DNA of 64,000 nt. Origin: Roseitalea porphyridii. Lineage in GTDB: Bacteria; Pseudomonadota; Alphaproteobacteria; Rhizobiales; Rhizobiaceae. Numbering within the stretch: the first letter of the stretch is position 1; each line of letters starts with the position of its first letter. The notes beneath the pieces are model-generated. The model made no database searches. It was given only the letters and a program-made list of their open reading frames with translations, and was not told where the DNA came from. The position numbers and the translations under genes are program-made. The stretch lies in assembly GCF_004331955.1 (NCBI RefSeq), contig NZ_CP036532.1, positions 1,798,001 to 1,862,000 on the forward strand, in the 5' to 3' direction. Shown here piece by piece: positions 61,876-64,000 of the stretch.

Positions 61876-61949
61876 CTTCTACCTCCCCTGCTCTCGCTTG
61901 GCGCGGTTGTGTAGACGATGGCAGCTGTGGCAGCGTTCACCGCTCTGTA

Positions 61950-62840
61950 GTGGAGGATTTCGAACACTTGCCCTACCGAGCGGAGTTCAAGGACGGCGCT
62001 ACCAGTCTGCCGGAGCTGCCGGAAATCGGTCGGGCGTTGCAGAACGAGGCCATTTCCGGAGGGCTGCCCGAGCACACGCATGGCCGCGCGTTCGAATTCG
62101 TGGTCGTGACCAGGGGGCGGCTTTCCTGGTGGGTTGAACAGGAGGTTCTCGACCTGTCGGCGGGCCAGCTCCTGTGCACGAAGCCGGATGAGCGGCATGG
62201 GGCGGTCGGATCTGCGCTCGAGCCGAGCGAGATCATTTGGGTGCAGGTGCGTCTGGATCGACCCGGTGCGTTCGGCCTGTCGGACGAGGATCGCAGATCG
62301 TTGATCGCCGGACTGGACGATGCCCTGCGCACGGCGCCGGCGCTGCCGATACACGCGCACCATCTCAACAGCATCATGGATGCCTATGAGCGCGGCATCG
62401 CCCGGCAGGCTTTCGTGCGCGCGCACGCCATCTGTTTCCTGGAAGCCTCGCTCGACGCCCTGACCCGTCGGGAGACCGAGGCGCCCGACCCCCGGATCGC
62501 GCACGCAATGCGCATCATGCGCGCCGACCGCGAGGGGCGCTTGACCCTGCCGGCGATTGCCGATCGGGTCGGGCTCTCAGAGAGCTGGTTGCATGTCCTG
62601 TTCCAGCGCTCGACTGGCCTTTCGCCGGCAGCATGGTTGCGCGAGACCCGGATGGACGAGGCCAAGGCCCTCTTGCAACGCACGAACCGGACCATCACTC
62701 AGATCGCTCATGATCTCGGGTTTTCCTCCAGCCAGTACTTTGCCAGTGCGTTTCGCAAGCGGACCGGGCACGCCCCCAACGCCTATCGCCGATCAATACG
62801 GTCCGGCGTCGGGGGCATACCGGAGAAGGAAACCAATTGA
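61950..62840 (+). CDS. AraC-family transcriptional regulator
   Basis: 296 residues: N-terminal cupin sensor (HTHGRAFEFVVVTRGRLSWWV) and two C-terminal HTH motifs (LPAIADRVGLSESWLHVLFQ; ITQIAHDLGFSSSQYFASAFRKRTGHAPNAYRR). The start is GTG at 61950; no ATG precedes the conserved part. The 74-bp divergent gap suggests control of the PhyH gene. Confidence 0.92.
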   Translation: MEDFEHLPYRAEFKDGATSLPELPEIGRALQNEAISGGLPEHTHGRAFEFVVVTRGRLSWWVEQEVLDLSAGQLLCTKPDERHGAVGSALEPSEIIWVQVRLDRPGAFGLSDEDRRSLIAGLDDALRTAPALPIHAHHLNSIMDAYERGIARQAFVRAHAICFLEASLDALTRRETEAPDPRIAHAMRIMRADREGRLTLPAIADRVGLSESWLHVLFQRSTGLSPAAWLRETRMDEAKALLQRTNRTITQIAHDLGFSSSQYFASAFRKRTGHAPNAYRRSIRSGVGGIPEKETN

Positions 62841-62918
62841 ACCCCGCGGTCCGGCGCTTGGCAGAGCCTTCGGGGGCCCGCTACACCGTCGAAAAGCATC
62901 ACCTCTGACAACGTCGGC

Positions 62919-63596
62919 TCAAAGAATTCTGTGGCGGGTGAAGATGTCTCTCAGGGTTTCGCCGGCCGCCAGTTCGTTGCGCACGGTCGTCTCGGCGCGC
63001 ACCTTGGACAACGCCTCGCCGACGATCATGAGGATGCGCGCGGCTGGAACGACGACCATGCCGTCCTCGTCTGCAAATACGAGATCGCCGCTGGCGATGT
63101 CGACGCCGCCGATCCTGCCCGGCACGTCGTAAAGCGCCAGCTTGCCGCGATACTTGGTATCGACGGGCGTCGTGCCGGAACACACCACGGGAAAGCCCAT
63201 CGCACGGATCATGCGGGCATCGCGCACCGACCCGTCGGTGACGAAGCCGCCGGCTTTCAAAACCTGTGCCCGCGTCGAAAGCAGCTCGCCCCAGGGGGCA
63301 ATGTGCGTCAGCCCGTGACAGGCCAGAACAGGCACCTCGTTCGGCTGCAGGCTGTCGACGAGGTCGATCTCCTCGCCGTACACGTCGAGGGCCTCGTCGT
63401 CGTGATAAACCGGCATGTAGATGCCCACGCGGGCGAGGCCGCACAGCGGCTTCGTCACGTCGAGCAGCCGCAGACCACCGCGCGGTGACTGATCGTACAG
63501 GCCGTAGCGGTCGAGCGTGTCGCTCAATACGGCGGCATAAAGCTCGCGACGGCAGGCTTCGATCGCCTCCTGGACGGTCGTCGGCATTTCGCTCAT
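62919..63596 (-). CDS. RraA-family protein (HMG/CHA aldolase-like)
   Basis: 225 residues with DGSVRDARMIRAMGFPV (Arg-Asp catalytic pair), VDIASGDLVFADEDGMVVVP and an N-terminal SDTLDRYG. The family covers RNase E inhibitors and 4-hydroxy-4-methyl-2-oxoglutarate aldolases; stand-alone proteins in catabolic loci are more often aldolase-like. AGGAG lies 8 nt before the ATG at 63596; the frame extends to 63758 without support. Confidence 0.9.
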   Translation of the reverse strand: MSEMPTTVQEAIEACRRELYAAVLSDTLDRYGLYDQSPRGGLRLLDVTKPLCGLARVGIYMPVYHDDEALDVYGEEIDLVDSLQPNEVPVLACHGLTHIAPWGELLSTRAQVLKAGGFVTDGSVRDARMIRAMGFPVVCSGTTPVDTKYRGKLALYDVPGRIGGVDIASGDLVFADEDGMVVVPAARILMIVGEALSKVRAETTVRNELAAGETLRDIFTRHRIL

Positions 63597-64000
63597 GACA
63601 TCATCTCCTTGCATGGCGGGAAAAGGGTGGAGAACCGGTCGAAAAGGGGCCGGTGACCGATTGAGCCGCAAATTGCGTCGGCGTGAACCGCCGCGCGGTG
63701 AATCGGCGAACGCCGAATACCGGGCCGCGAAGGGGTACTGCGCGTCACTGCTTCGCAAGTGCCGCTCGCCGATGCAGGGCCCTCGCTCCGATCTAGATTC
63801 ATAACGTCGTTCCGTCTTTCTTGGTACACTGTTTCATTTTTTATTGACATGTCGAGACCTTTTTGTGCTTGCTGTCGTCGTGCGCAGCCGCGCCCTGCAA
63901 ATCCGCCCGCAGCCCGGAGTGCCGCCCGCAGCGCAGCGACGAGAACGAAGATGCCGCAAGACCTGCCGGCCGAGGACGCCCCCATCCGGGCCATACTGAA
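63597..64000. other. 404-bp right end without a supported gene
   Basis: Upstream region of the RraA gene. An AT-rich stretch at about 63790-63870 probably contains its promoter. A 133-codon minus-strand frame (63593-63994) overlaps the RraA start and has Arg/Ala-rich, non-family-like composition, so I do not call it. Confidence 0.5.

Noticed and set aside
63593-63994. 133-codon minus-strand frame at the right end
   Set aside because: Overlaps the RraA start, and composition is not protein-like; the region is better read as the RraA upstream region.

Overview
The window is GC-rich alphaproteobacterial chromosome. Gene order points to Hyphomicrobiales (Rhizobiales): VOC-kdsA-eno-ftsB-pdhA-pdhB-pdhC-lpd-lipA-coq10, then cinA/ispDF, dusB-ntrB-ntrC-ntrY-ntrX-trkA-dat-hfq-hflX, and metG-tatD-MBL. 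A lipoyl domain fused to the PDH E1 beta subunit, a fused IspDF and a GTTC-N7-GTTC LexA box fit the same group. I cannot name a genus. No rRNA, CRISPR, transposase or integrase was seen. One tRNA is present, tRNA-Ser(UGA).

Layout. 1-5.4 kb: truncated lexA with its SOS box, a possible 30-aa membrane peptide, a small secreted protein, coaD, two tandem cyclophilins and the queuosine pair queA-tgt, closed by a long intergenic palindrome. 5.4-21.4 kb: KDO synthesis, enolase, a divisome protein and the pyruvate dehydrogenase/lipoate block. Accessory genes interrupt this block: a Uma2-type nuclease between pdhB and pdhC, SGNH, YdcH-like and GNAT genes before lpd, and a split membrane/pentapeptide-repeat pair between lpd and lipA. 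21.4-33 kb: the nitrogen and redox two-component systems NtrBC and NtrYX, then trkA, a D-amino acid aminotransferase, hfq and hflX. 33-42.5 kb, mostly minus strand: mazG, YbaK, MBL, tatD, metG, holB, tmk, a DD-carboxypeptidase, rlpA and a small secreted protein, then tRNA-Ser.

From tRNA-Ser to the right end (42.5-64 kb) the content becomes catabolic and accessory. Operon 1 (50996 down to 43005, minus) encodes a carbohydrate-type ABC importer, a Gfo/Idh/MocA dehydrogenase, a creatininase-family amidohydrolase, an unrecognised TIM-barrel-like protein and an MBL lactonase-like protein. Its first permease is frameshifted as written. Operon 2 (55144 down to 51165, minus) encodes a class III aminotransferase, an IclR regulator, an M81/MlrC-family protein and a RidA imine deaminase. 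Both operon promoters carry a pair of similar 17-bp boxes (consensus about GTTYYNMNWTRCRARAY) with identical 21-bp centre-to-centre spacing, so the IclR protein probably controls both. Together they look like uptake and breakdown of an unidentified nitrogen-containing, possibly sugar-derived compound. Operon 3 (60049 down to 55450, minus) encodes a second importer without its own ATPase and a sulfatase without a signal peptide; a divergent LysR gene probably controls it. The right end holds a PhyH-type dioxygenase, a divergent AraC regulator and an RraA-family protein.

The most interesting material is the IclR-linked operon pair with its frameshifted permease, the ATPase-less sulfatase transporter, the unassigned TIM-barrel protein, and the insertions into the PDH/lipoate block.
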